The notes beneath the pieces were generated by a model that worked only from the letters and a program-made list of their open reading frames with translations, was not told the origin of the DNA and searched no databases. Shown one piece after another: positions 1 through 19,034 of a stretch of 64,000 bases of DNA (position 1 is its first letter; the number at the start of each line of letters is the position of its first letter). A program made the translations under genes and the position numbers. The stretch is from positions 22,835,578 through 22,899,577 of the forward strand of contig OZ025206.1 of assembly GCA_964019055.1 (NCBI GenBank), in the 5' to 3' direction. Origin of the DNA: Anthopleura xanthogrammica (taxonomy: Eukaryota; Cnidaria; Anthozoa; Actiniaria; Actiniidae).

Positions 1-13
1 TTATGTGAAAATC

Positions 14-1264
14 TTAAGGGATATCCATCTTTTTAAAATACTTCAGTGCACTTAAAGCACTGTCAATACAAATGTTATATAAAGGGTGAATTGGCTTTAA
101 TAAATTTTCATCACCACCAACAGCATCAGTTTTCATTTGGTGTTTCAAAATGAAGTGCTGAGCCACGGATAAACCACTGAGGCAATAACAAGTGTGGTAG
201 AAGTCTCGAGACTTTCCTGGCTTGTCAATCAACCCTCCAGCATGGTATTGACAGTTTATGAGAACATAGTGTTGAAGGGCAGTCTGATCAAACATCCACT
301 TGTTTTGACTGAGGGCACTGTCATTTTTAGCTTCAAGCACATTATGTATCAAAGGGAATATACCACCTTGCCAGAAAGAGTAGCAGCCATCAACTAGCTT
401 GTTTGTTCTGCCTTGGAATCCTCCCTCTAGTTTCATTTGACGACAGGCTGCCCAACGTAACAGACCTTTGGTGTCAATCAAGTGTTCTTTGCCTAATAAA
501 ATCAAAGCCGCATAGCCACAGAATGTGTATCCACCATGTGCTTCTAGACCAGGTTCGCCACAAAACCCTCCTTCATACGTCTGGCACTTCTTAAGCCATT
601 CAGCTGTTCCTTCAAATAATGATGGGGTCAAGATGTTGGTAATACATGCGACCACAATAGCACAGTACACACCTCTAATGTCAACCTCTCCATCAACATG
701 CATACAATATGACCCATCACTGCTTTTACATCGAGACAAGAAACTCTGTAACCCTTTCCGGTCTATAACATCCAGAGCCTCTTTGCTTCCCAGGATGCTT
801 AGGGCACACACGGCTGCATAAGTGGGAGCCAAATGGGGTACCTGTCCTGGACCCCCACCGAACCCTCCCTCGGGATCTTGACATCGGCGAAGAAAATCCA
901 CAACATCTGAACTCACTTGAGGAGGCACGTGTTCGTCAAGAAGCTCTAACGAATGCAATATCCAGTAACATAGCCACGGTCGGCTAGCATCGAGGCATTC
1001 ATACGAATCCGACAGATGTCGGAGACCACGACGTAAGTAATGCAAATGTTTCTGACGATGCAGAGGGAATTCGGGGTTCAAATCAGCAACTCTGAGGTAC
1101 GAGGCATAATTCTTGGATACTGTTAATTCGACTCGCTGTTGTTCTTCGGAGGTGACGGTCGTGAGGCCGTCGTCTTTTACTTTTACTTCGTCTAGTGTCT
1201 TACTGAAGTGAAGAGCCATTTTGAACGCCAAGCCTAATGTGGACATCCGCTGGCATAACAACAT
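14..1264 (-). CDS. FNTB: Protein farnesyltransferase subunit beta, intronless
   Basis: A single open exon of 416 residues. The product is the catalytic beta subunit of cytosolic farnesyltransferase, which with the alpha subunit attaches farnesyl to the cysteine of CaaX proteins such as Ras. Seen: the run YECLDASRPWLCYWILHSLE (residues 88-107), then prenyltransferase repeats carrying the GGFGGGPGQ, GGYTFCG and GGFQGR signatures. The zinc ligands are all present: D292 and C294 in LVDGCYSFWQ, and H357 in DFYHTCYCLSGL. Length is close to the usual 430-440 residues; the C-terminal acidic tail of vertebrate forms is absent. The first ATG is used, but M7 or M16 could also serve. The gene runs divergently from TMEM245, 320 bp away. 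Vertebrate FNTB has many introns, so loss of introns or retroposition is likely; no poly(A) tract is visible because the 3' side leaves the window. Confidence 0.95.
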   Translation of the reverse strand: MLLCQRMSTLGLAFKMALHFSKTLDEVKVKDDGLTTVTSEEQQRVELTVSKNYASYLRVADLNPEFPLHRQKHLHYLRRGLRHLSDSYECLDASRPWLCYWILHSLELLDEHVPPQVSSDVVDFLRRCQDPEGGFGGGPGQVPHLAPTYAAVCALSILGSKEALDVIDRKGLQSFLSRCKSSDGSYCMHVDGEVDIRGVYCAIVVACITNILTPSLFEGTAEWLKKCQTYEGGFCGEPGLEAHGGYTFCGYAALILLGKEHLIDTKGLLRWAACRQMKLEGGFQGRTNKLVDGCYSFWQGGIFPLIHNVLEAKNDSALSQNKWMFDQTALQHYVLINCQYHAGGLIDKPGKSRDFYHTCYCLSGLSVAQHFILKHQMKTDAVGGDENLLKPIHPLYNICIDSALSALKYFKKMDIP

Positions 1265-1584
1265 GAAGGCTCGAAAAAAAATCTATGAATTACTGGGGGG
1301 AGGGGAGGGTGAGGCTAGATAGCTAATGTCATGTTTACAGAGTAAAATAAAAACTAAACACCATTCTTGAGGAAGGAAAAACAAAATTTATTCGTGTTAT
1401 ATTGTTTTGATGAAATATTTTTACATGTTTAAGTTGAAGTGAAAACCATTTGATGATTTACGAGAAATTCTTTTTACGTCATTTTAATATTCGGTCAGCA
1501 GTTGCACACTTCAAAACAAGATGGCAGCCGTTTACAAAGAAACTTAACTTTCTTGAACTTTACCTCCAAAACAAATCACTAAAA
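1265..1584. promoter_or_regulatory. Bidirectional promoter region between FNTB and TMEM245
   Basis: A 320-bp gap separates the two divergent start codons and must hold both 5' untranslated regions and promoters. A G-rich patch lies at 1294-1310. I see no convincing TATA box, and no repeat insertion. Confidence 0.5.
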
Positions 1585-11118
<9,534 letters not shown>

Positions 11119-12000
11119 TGCTATCATGGTACTGTCTTGAGAATAATTCCTGGTAATGGAAATACAAATATGCTAGAAAGATTATAGTCCAGAAGTTTAG
11201 GATGTGTTGAGGATGGGTGGAGAAACTTGAGTTATGTTAGGAGTAAAATGAGTCCATTATCCAGGACAACAGAGGAGTGTATGATTTAACTTTCTCTTCA
11301 AGCAACTTGCTACAGTAAACACCTATTTCAAAAAACGTTGACGGTGGAAGATCTGAAATCGGAGACCTGCAAAATGTAATATATTCATAGCTAAACAATG
11401 AAGCCGGCTTTTAGATTGGAATATGAAGCATGACCTTTGAGTTAGGAATGTAATTTTTCATATTTAAGCCAGAAAACTAGACTGATTCCATGAGTCATAG
11501 TTTTTGCTCTTTTTTTGGGAGAAATCGTCAAAGAGCGAAATCACTGACTTATGGAATCAATCTACCAGAAAACATATAAGCACAAAAGTTCTGTTTAGTC
11601 TCAGAACACCCGTTTCAGATCTCTGACCGACAAGGTTTTTTGAAATAGGTGTATATGTTTAGAGAGGTATAACATCAACACTACTGCATGGGAGAAGGAA
11701 TATTTTTTGGAACTACAATTTTTAAGTATATTTACTAATAATAAGAAATTTTCTAAGATGACAGACATTTAAGTACTAGAAAAAGTAATTTATTTGTAAA
11801 TGTTTTATTCACTGCATGACAGTTGTAAAGAAGGTTATGTTTTGACTACACAGATAAAAATAATCATTTTATATGAGGAAGCTAAAAGTTTCTGGTATAT
11901 TTATAAGATAAAAGTGAAAGAGTCGAAATTTAGAAATTATGAAAAATATTATACAAATTATGATAATTATTAAAATAAAGTGAATTCTCTGTTGGTAAGT
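11119..12000 (+). other. TMEM245 3' untranslated region
   Basis: No coding potential follows the TAA at 11116-11118. A canonical AATAAA at 11974-11979 is the likely poly(A) signal. The untranslated region contains a large foldback (11316-11654). Confidence 0.55.
11316..11654. mobile_element. Foldback element in TMEM245 3' UTR
   Basis: Outer arms: ACACCTATTTCAAAAAACGT against TTTTTTGAAATAGGTGT. Inner arms: GACTGATTCCATGAGTCATA against GACTTATGGAATCAATC. An RNA copy would fold into a long imperfect hairpin. Confidence 0.75.
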
Positions 12001-12310
12001 GTCATGTCATCCACGAATCTGGGAAAGAAAAAAAGAATATTTATTTAGTGAGTGGTTTTATGGTCTCATAGGGACCCTTTCACAGTGCAAATCCAAAAAC
12101 TGTGGGCAATCAGAAACAGTTCTAGGAATAATTCTGGAAACAATCAGAAACAAGTTTTTAAGTACAGTTCATCTGACTACAAACAGCAAACCGGTTGAAC
12201 TTCTTGCAGTTAGAGTGGTTTCAGATTGCTCAATGAACGATACACGATTTCTGAAATATTTCTGGGTGCCCCTGGTTTTTCGATTCACACTAACTTGGGT
12301 GTGCTTTCCT

Positions 12311-12470
12311 ATTTCAGACCATGTGTCATTTGGATAGACCACCTCCCTGAGTATACACATGAGAAACATAAATATGGATACAATTCAAACAAAGAATATT
12401 TTTTCAAGGAAATGATATTTGGTCTGAAATGAGAAAATGTTATGCCCAAGCTAAGAAGGTCAAAATGAAC
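12311..12470. mobile_element. TAGACC foldback MITE (family A) copy
   Basis: Contains TTTCAGACCATGTGTCATT, GGATACAATTCAAACAAAGA, GGTCTGAAATGAGAAAATG and TATGCCCAAGCTAAGAAGGT in family order. The 5' terminus is lost. Confidence 0.7.
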
Positions 12471-12574
12471 AAAATAATTAGTGTGCAAGGGATTCTGGTA
12501 GTAGTAGTATTACATAAAGTTATAATGCAAATTGAATATTTTGGAACTTAATTTGTAATTCATAACTCAATATT

Positions 12575-13644
12575 TCACCTTGTCATTTCACTTCTGACCA
12601 TGGGATGATGGGTGTTCTTGGTCCATTGTTCCCTCTGCACTCCGTCCCTCATCCACCAACCATACGTGTAATTGTTACTGATTTTCTTATCGTATATCTC
12701 GTTGGGTCCTTTTGAGATTAAAATAGAAAAAATCATAAATGCGAATTAACAGTGGATTCCACAAATTGAATCAATCATGTTTAAAAACTTTAGATAAAGG
12801 GTCAGATTTTATAACATGCGGGGGGGGGGGGGGGGGGGTACCCTAGGACCCGACTTTTTGGGTGAAATTTTTTTTAGACATAGCAAATACGTTCATGTCC
12901 GCTTTAATCGTAAAAAAATTCACTTATGTGTAAGAGATATTTATTACACTTTTTGAGAATATGTACGTTCTCCGGGAAAAAACTCCGAGAAAACCGGACC
13001 ACTGTCCAAATGGTGGCCACGGTCCTGCCTATGAAAGGTCTAAATGGATCTTTCGACTGTAAATTGTAAGTACATACACTGTTTACCAAGGAAAGAAGTG
13101 TTTTTCCGGTGGCCCGACGAAGTTGGACCAGGCACCTCAACGTTTTAAACCGCTCCGCTCGCGGTACAACGTTCTAAGGTTTGTCCTTAGGGATCAAAAG
13201 CGGTGATAATTAGATGGTGAAAAAATCGAGAAATCTAGAATGAAATGTTGCCATTTCGTGCAAATCGAATCAGCTGTTTCTCTATTGTTTACGTCGATCG
13301 CTTCGGTACCGTACCTCGAAATTTCGAACTAAAAAAACGGTTTTAAAACAACGCATCTTATACCTCAAGGTATCTACTAGATAAGAGATAAGAATCATTT
13401 TACTGGTGACTAACTAACCTTTTTGTGGCCTGATATGCTTGTGTAGACGCTCAGTATACTTCACGTAAGAACCATTTGCCTCGGAGTTCGGATACACGGG
13501 TTGTTTCAAACTAGTTCGAACGGGGAGCTGATTTTCACTCGCCGTCCCAGCTACTGGTCCTGTTGCGATCGGAGCTGCAGGTGTCTTCACGCCATTCTTG
13601 ATGGTATCTTGTAGTCCTAATTGAGTGAGATTGAAGAAAGCCAT
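12575..13644 (-). CDS. Small conserved protein resembling TEX49/SPMIP11-type microtubule inner proteins, two exons
   Basis: Exon 1 is 13419-13644 (starts MAFFNLTQLGLQDTIKNG) with donor GTTAGT. Exon 2 is 12575-12708, read after an AAAAG acceptor; the phase-1 junction makes a glycine codon and the joined frame gives 119 residues. The C-terminal exon has the pattern PNEIYDKKISNNYTYGWWM (residues 77-95), then a basic tail ending HHPMVRSEMTR. The compact MAFF start, a KY..LHKH..P centre and the GWW near the C-terminus are what I associate with small sperm/ciliary microtubule inner proteins. I recognise the type rather than a certain orthologue, so I give no symbol. A consensus X-box lies 62 bp upstream of the ATG, as expected of an RFX-driven ciliary gene. 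It is divergent from TAMM41 (313 bp between starts). The acceptor's pyrimidine tract is weak. Confidence 0.7.
12821..12838. repeat. Poly(G) run
   Basis: About 18 consecutive G residues in the intron of the TEX49-like gene. Length is likely unstable or mis-assembled. Confidence 0.8.
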
Positions 13645-13957
13645 TTTTCACGGTATCGAAATAAACAGCCTTTGATATTTAGAACTGCTTCGATTTGCTT
13701 TACGTGTTACTATGGAAACAATATTGAGCCAAGCGCATGTGTCTGACACAGGAAGCCCATACTATGTAAAACCCCAGAAGTAAAACACATGTTTAAGAAA
13801 ATACTCCTAAACACATTTCCAGACATTATAGGCACTAAATTCATGTATTATGAAGCCTTTTAGAAGTTTTTAGTTTCATTTCATTTTATTGTTACAAATT
13901 CGTAGATACACTCATTACTTGGGTTCCCTGTGTTCAAGGCTTGGCTTACAATTCAAG
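13645..13957. promoter_or_regulatory. Bidirectional promoter of the TEX49-like gene and TAMM41
   Basis: A 313-bp gap between divergent ATGs. It holds the X-box at 13706-13719. The TAMM41 start has a strong context (AAGATGGCG). No TATA box is clear on either strand. Confidence 0.55.
13706..13719 (+). promoter_or_regulatory. RFX X-box motif
   Basis: GTTACTATGGAAAC fits RYYNYY-AT-RRNRAC at every position. RFX factors use X-boxes close to start codons of ciliary genes. It lies 62 bp from the TEX49-like ATG and about 240 bp from the TAMM41 ATG. Confidence 0.65.
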
Positions 13958-14959
13958 ATGGCGGACGAAGAGAGCTCAAAACTCAGATTTCTACAAGAAA
14001 TCGTTTCTAAGTTCCCTAAAGGTATTTCTCTTGCATTCGCATATGGATCTGGTGTCTTTAAGCAAGAGGGAAATATTTCACCTGAAAATATGATAGACTT
14101 CGTGTTCGTAGTAGACGATTCTTACCGTTGGCATGAAGAGAACATATCACTTCATTCATCACATTACTCCTTTCCCAAATACTTCGGCACCAGTGCTATC
14201 GTTACTACCCAAGATAGTTTTGGAGCTGGAGTTTATTACAATACACTTGTTCCCTTCAGTGGTAGAATGATTAAATACGGCGTTATAAGTATGGATAATT
14301 TTAAACGTGATATGCATTCATGGGAATGGTTGTACACAAGTGGCCGCCTTCATAAGCCAGTCCAAATTATCCATCGTGCTCAAGGATCTGCTGTCAGAAC
14401 GGCACTAAATGCAAACCTCACGAGTGCTGTTAATGCTGCTTTGCTGTGTTTACCCGAAGAATTTGACGAGGAAGAGTTGTACATGACGATTTCCTGGCTC
14501 TCTTATGCTGGTGATTTTCGAATGATTATAGGCGAAGACAAAGGCAAAGTGAAGAAAATCGTTCATTCCAGTCTACAAGGATTTCAAGACTTATATCGTC
14601 CACTACTGTCCAAGAGAAGTGATTTAAATCTTTCTACATCGAGTAGGACAATTCAACAGAACCTGAACCATGAAAATACTTTTTCTCTATTAAAAGCATT
14701 GCCTGGTGCACTTTTAAGAAGGGTTGTTAGCTATGGTACATCTGACACAGAAGGTAAGAATGAATGCATTGAGATGCTAAATAACATTGCTCAAGACAGG
14801 TCAAAGTGCGCCAAGTATTTACGACAAGGAGTAGTATCAATTGTCATGACATCTAGCATAACGCAGAGTACAAAAGGTATTGTAACTGCTGGGTTTGTTA
14901 AGACACTTGCTTACAGCTCTCAGAAACTGAAGAAGATGTTTAGGGGAATGGTGAGGTGA
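13958..14959 (+). CDS. TAMM41: Mitochondrial phosphatidate cytidylyltransferase TAMM41, intronless
   Basis: 333 residues from MADEESSKLRFL. The enzyme makes CDP-diacylglycerol from phosphatidate and CTP on the matrix side of the inner mitochondrial membrane, the first committed step of cardiolipin synthesis. Seen: the nucleotidyltransferase signature AYGSGVFKQ (residues 28-36, with the GSG turn), followed by MIDFVFVVDD (45-54) with acidic residues placed for Mg binding, and a mid-protein YYNTLVPF..RMIKYGVISM block typical of Mmp37/Tam41 proteins. Length matches vertebrate forms. The ATG at 13958 sits in AAGATGGCG; the open frame continues upstream only to a TTG. The one-exon structure is unusual for this gene. 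An AATAAA at 15409-15414 is the likely end of the transcript, which would include the foldback at 15030-15175. Confidence 0.94.
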   Translation: MADEESSKLRFLQEIVSKFPKGISLAFAYGSGVFKQEGNISPENMIDFVFVVDDSYRWHEENISLHSSHYSFPKYFGTSAIVTTQDSFGAGVYYNTLVPFSGRMIKYGVISMDNFKRDMHSWEWLYTSGRLHKPVQIIHRAQGSAVRTALNANLTSAVNAALLCLPEEFDEEELYMTISWLSYAGDFRMIIGEDKGKVKKIVHSSLQGFQDLYRPLLSKRSDLNLSTSSRTIQQNLNHENTFSLLKALPGALLRRVVSYGTSDTEGKNECIEMLNNIAQDRSKCAKYLRQGVVSIVMTSSITQSTKGIVTAGFVKTLAYSSQKLKKMFRGMVR

Positions 14960-15029
14960 TGATAGCTTTTGATAAATTAGCTCATAACTAAAAACTTTTA
15001 TTAACATAGCTCTCTCTGGAAATGATGGG

Positions 15030-15175
15030 ATAGATCCCTTGCAGGAGGTCAGAATGCAGCTCAATTTGGAGGACAAAACAATAGGTTCCAATTCTCAGGA
15101 GATTAAAATTCTTTTGTTTTGCTCTCCAAATTAAGCTGCATTGACGTCACGTCCAAGGGGTCTATAGCAAGATGA
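15030..15175. mobile_element. Foldback MITE, family D
   Basis: Left arm 'ATAGATCCCTTGCAGGAGGT' ... 'CAGCTCAATTTGGAGGACAA'; right arm 'TCTCCAAATTAAGCTGCATT' ... 'CAAGGGGTCTATAG'. Related copies are at 26690-26825 and 32419-32562. Confidence 0.7.
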
Positions 15176-15953
15176 CTTATGTCAGATGTCTGATCCTTGT
15201 TATCACAAACCTTCAACATTTACCTGACATTTAACCTCAGTCACCCAAGTAATTGATTGTGCTGTACTATAGGCTAGTATTCACTGAGACTATTGTTTGC
15301 ATTTTGCTTTTAATTAGTGAAAATTTGAGAACATTTAATTAGATACATTTTCCCCTTTTATATCACAAAAGGAACAGAAATCATATATATTTTTCATTTA
15401 GGAGCATTAATAAAGAGAACACTGTTGTCAATTCATTCTTTACTAAATCTATACAATTGCTAATTCATTGGACTGTTCAAAATTGACACTGCTAAAATCC
15501 AACCAAACAAATGGCTCTCTTTTGACAGTTTTTAAACATAAATTTGATAGGATAAATCGAAACTGTGAAAGGGAGATTTAATTAGGGGAATGACGTGAGA
15601 AGCAGCAACTTGTGACGACGTGACGACCCTAAGAACGGCTGCAAAGGAGGCTACAACTTGTGCTGTAGTTGAAAATGTCTGTACACAGATGTACTGTCTC
15701 TTCGATCAGGCAAAGTATGATGTTAAATAATAACTTGATTCAACATTTTTTCCAAAATAATATAAAGTTTTTGCAACCATTGTACTAAAAATTCAAGAAA
15801 GATATAAGATGAAATATGGTGCTTGCCACTTTCAGTGCAATTCCAAGAGTTTTCACATGGATTAGCGGTATGCAAAATATTGCACTTGCTTGTTTTCATT
15901 AAGTATAATTATTTTCTAAGTTGTGAAAAATTTAGCCTCTTGAAATAGAGTTT
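15176..15953. other. Intergenic, convergent gene ends
   Basis: Between TAMM41 (+) and the LamG gene (-). It contains a TAMM41 poly(A) signal at 15409-15414; otherwise AT-rich sequence in which I see no gene. Confidence 0.5.
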
Positions 15954-17978
15954 CTAGTGGCCTTGTTTAACTTTAGGAATTCCCGAGCGTCTTGCATCTT
16001 TAGGTGAAGCTGCAGCAACGTATAAAGCAACGACCTTGGTTCTGTCCAACGAACAGCGGAACATGAACACATTATCCGCAACACCAGAAGTCTTGCCTTT
16101 AAACAGGGAAACCTTGTCCCATTTCTGAGACAAAAGCCCTGAAACATCTTCTTCTGAACCAACTTTCTTCCCATCCAACCACAGGATTGCTTTCTTTGAA
16201 GGTTCACTGTAGGTTCCAACAACGTGGTGCCACTTTTCAGGGGTAAATTTTGCATCGTCATTGGCTGTTACATGGAATATTGCCTTACCAAGGTCATCTA
16301 GATGACCCCACGATACCCTGCCGTCCATCACTGAGAGATCATAACGTAACGCTGATTTTTCATAAGTTTGAAACAATGGATTCTCTCCTTCTACGTCTTT
16401 AAGTTTCACCCACATGGAAACGGCCGCTGCTCTAGTCGGCTTCCCTTTGAAGTCTTCTGGTACGTCCATGTACCCATCCTCTCCAATGTTTACTGATAGG
16501 CCAGACTTGGCATTTTCATCCGAAACAAAAGCACCGCTCACGAGTTCAGCGTTGTTGCCTTCTTCCGAGTCATCTAGAACCGTGGCTCCTTGTGTGTGCT
16601 CAAATGTTAGCTTTAGGACGGAACATGCTGAATCAAACGTTTTAGGGTCACCGAGTACTGGAGATTAAAAAATCAAAGCATTAGATGGAGATGGGTGTCC
16701 ATGGACTCAGGGCCTTAAAAGATCCTAGACTATGGTGAATGCATGAGATTGAATTCAGTTCAGATGGAAATTTTGGGGTCTGCAGTAAATAAGTAAGCAA
16801 GTGGCTAAAAGTTCTAAGGGTTAAGAAAGACGACAAGGGTGTTGTGCACTGCTAACGCGCCGCCTCTCACCGCTATGATCGTAGGTTCGATCCCCGCAAT
16901 GGCCATAATATGTTAGTAGAGTTGCTTGTTGTTTCTCTCCTGTGATTCGAGGGGTTTTCTCCGGATTTTCCGGGTTTCCTCCCTCCACAAAAACCAACTT
17001 CTAAACTCCAATTTGATCATGGAATGAGGACCACAGGTTTGTTAGCCATTGGCTATTATAAGTGCTACCCTTGTAAGACACAGGGCCATTTGAGGCTCAT
17101 CACTAACCTAGTGGATCATCCATTGCTGCCAAGACGTCCATGTCATTCTTCCCGGTCAAATTCTGCTGCTCGTCAATTGCGTTGGCTTCCGGAGAGAAAA
17201 ACTGATCGTTCATTGGCTGCGGCATGTCTACAGGAGCAGTGGAATCATTATCAGTGGAACTAGCATCAGGAATGGCACCATTTTTTTGTCTTCCTGAAGA
17301 AGATTCATCCCTTTTCTTGGCATCTTCCATCCCGACAATATCTCCCGCATTTGCAGGTCCCAGATACATTGTACCGCCTTGAACATGATAAGTACCAGAA
17401 TCGAAAGCACCCGGCCTTAAAAATGAAGATTCACTTGCTCCATCCACTGGTTTTCGGCTCATAAGCGTGGTGATTTGGTCGTTGATCGCAGAAACTTTTT
17501 CTAAAGCTTCATATCTTTGTTCATAAAGGCTGTCCAGTATTGGATTCCTGGCAATATGACTGTTCACTATGGCGTCCTGAACTCCCGCTGTATCTCTGAG
17601 CGGCACAATGACTGACTTAGGCGACCAGAGACTATGTTTCTTATTCTTCTTTGCTGTAACTTTTCCAATTTTTCCCGTAATTTTCTGGGCGAGAGTTTTA
17701 GTTGAAGTTTTGTTTTTTGCTCCTGAGTGTTTGGCGGTGGAATGAGCAACCTTGTTAGAATCAGCTTTTGTAGATTTTGGTGCGACTACTTTTCCTGGTG
17801 CAGCTTTGTTTTGTTTCGTAGTCTTAACTGCATCTTGTTTTGTTGTTATAGCCTTGACTTCCGTTACCTTGGAAACGACTGTCGTCGCTGCCTTGCTGTT
17901 TTTAGATTCTTTTGGTAGCTTTGCGCATTTTCCTAGCAAAGCTACTGCAGCAAAGATGAGGATCGCAGAAACTTTCAT
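15954..17978 (-). CDS. Secreted lysine-rich protein with C-terminal LamG/concanavalin-like domain, two exons
   Basis: Exon 1 is 17108-17978 and exon 2 is 15954-16657; the phase-1 junction rebuilds a valine codon and gives 524 residues. Residues 1-18 are a clear signal peptide (MKVSAILIFAAVALLGKC). Residues 20-120 are low-complexity and very rich in Lys, Ala, Thr and Ser, with no Cys. A short possible helix follows (SLYEQRYEALEKVSAINDQI, about 150-170), then an acidic, disordered linker. Exon 2 encodes a jelly-roll domain of the LamG_3 type: MWVKLKD..., then WHHVVGTYS and AILWLDGKKVG, the usual strand motifs. The acceptor-like CTGTCATAG just before the ATG suggests an upstream untranslated exon. 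The family is not recognised. An extracellular-matrix, mucus or biomineral role would fit the charge pattern, but nothing in the sequence proves it. Confidence 0.85.
16838..17035 (+). mobile_element. SINE S1 copy with intact box B
   Basis: Contains CGCCTCTCACCGCTATGATC, then GGTTCGATCCC (a perfect RNA polymerase III box B), GTTAGTAGAGTT, TCTCTCCTGTGATTCGAGGG, TTTTCTCCGG and CCTCCCTCC. It lies in the intron of the LamG gene on the opposite strand and is the best copy for defining the family. Confidence 0.75.
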
Positions 17979-18084
17979 TGTGACTCAACCTATGACAGCA
18001 AGAAAAATAGAAAAAAATATGGATTAATTGTGATATGATTTCGATTCGGCGTAGTCGGCTTTTCCATTTTCTGATTTCACGCGT

Positions 18085-18222
18085 CATTCCCTAGAATATC
18101 ATTTCTTTGTTTAATGATTTAATGTTTAAGGATACAACTCCAACAAAGAATCTTATTCTTAGGAAAATGCCACGTGGTCTGAAATGGGAAAACATTACGC
18201 CCAAGTTCAAGAGGTCTATGAT
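18085..18222. mobile_element. TAGACC foldback MITE (family A) copy
   Basis: Carries CGCGTCATTCCCTAGAATAT, GATACAACTCCAACAAAGAA, GTGGTCTGAAATGGGAAAAC and ATTACGCCCAAGTTCAAGAG, ending GTCTATG. Confidence 0.75.
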
Positions 18223-18941
18223 CAGCTGTTTAACGTCAAATTTGAGAGAGAAGCCAATTCAATGCAACCTGGACGTTTCAAAACTATTTCTGGTTTTATG
18301 GTCGCCATTTTGGTAGCCATTTGTTTCGCTATTCATTGTCTATGATTGCCGACACGGGTTTGGTTTTCCGGATTCTTATTTTTGTAATTTTACCAAATCA
18401 GTAATACGTCAAGTCGTAATTTCTTGGATATAGAATTCCTTTCGTAGGATAACACACCGAAAAGAAGGAGAACATTTTTCAAGGCAATCTTAAATAAATA
18501 TATTATTATATTAAATGTAGAATATTATTATTGAATTGATCTTCAACTATAGAACTGAAAAAAATGCTGTTAGAACTGCAAACGTAAAATACAAGTGCAT
18601 GTGCTAAAATTTCAAGCCTTATTCGTCATAAAAAGGCTCTGGGAGTCTATATATCAAGCCCTCTTTTACTGAGAGGTGTTTTGGAAAAATTCAATAGAAT
18701 TAAATAGAATCGTGATGCAGTTTTTTTTATGAACTGAATGTTTTAGTGTTCATGTTGGCGATACCTGTAAGATGATTTAGGTGTCAATAAATGTGCAAAA
18801 ATTTTTCGAAATAGTCACTACATTGATTCGAAACTTATATAAAGATAACTTATAGTCCTCAGTGACCTTAATAACCTTTTCTTTAGTTTATTTGACCTTT
18901 TCAAAGTGTCGTAAATTATGGTCAAAGCCGACAGGCTCGGT

Positions 18942-19034
18942 TTATAAAATCAGTCTTTATCAACTCGTTCAAGATGAGGTGACAGAACGTGAATGAAAAC
19001 AAATCCTCAGTAAAGAATTCGAACTCACTGAGAG
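18942..19034 (+). promoter_or_regulatory. Possible orphan promoter and first exon
   Basis: TTTATAAAA is followed about 90 bp later by a strong donor, GAGAG|TAAGTT (the donor GT is at 19033). Only tiny open frames lie between. This could be a noncoding first exon of an unseen transcript. Confidence 0.3.

Noticed and set aside
12970..13070. Plus-strand short frame with MYVLREKTPRKPDHCPNG
   Set aside because: It looks protein-like, but it lies in the intron of the TEX49-like gene on the other strand, has no partner exons and is only about 40 codons.
13889..13957. N-terminal extension of TAMM41 as a mitochondrial presequence
   Set aside because: The extension opens on TTG, not ATG; the ATG at 13958 has a strong context and gives the family length.
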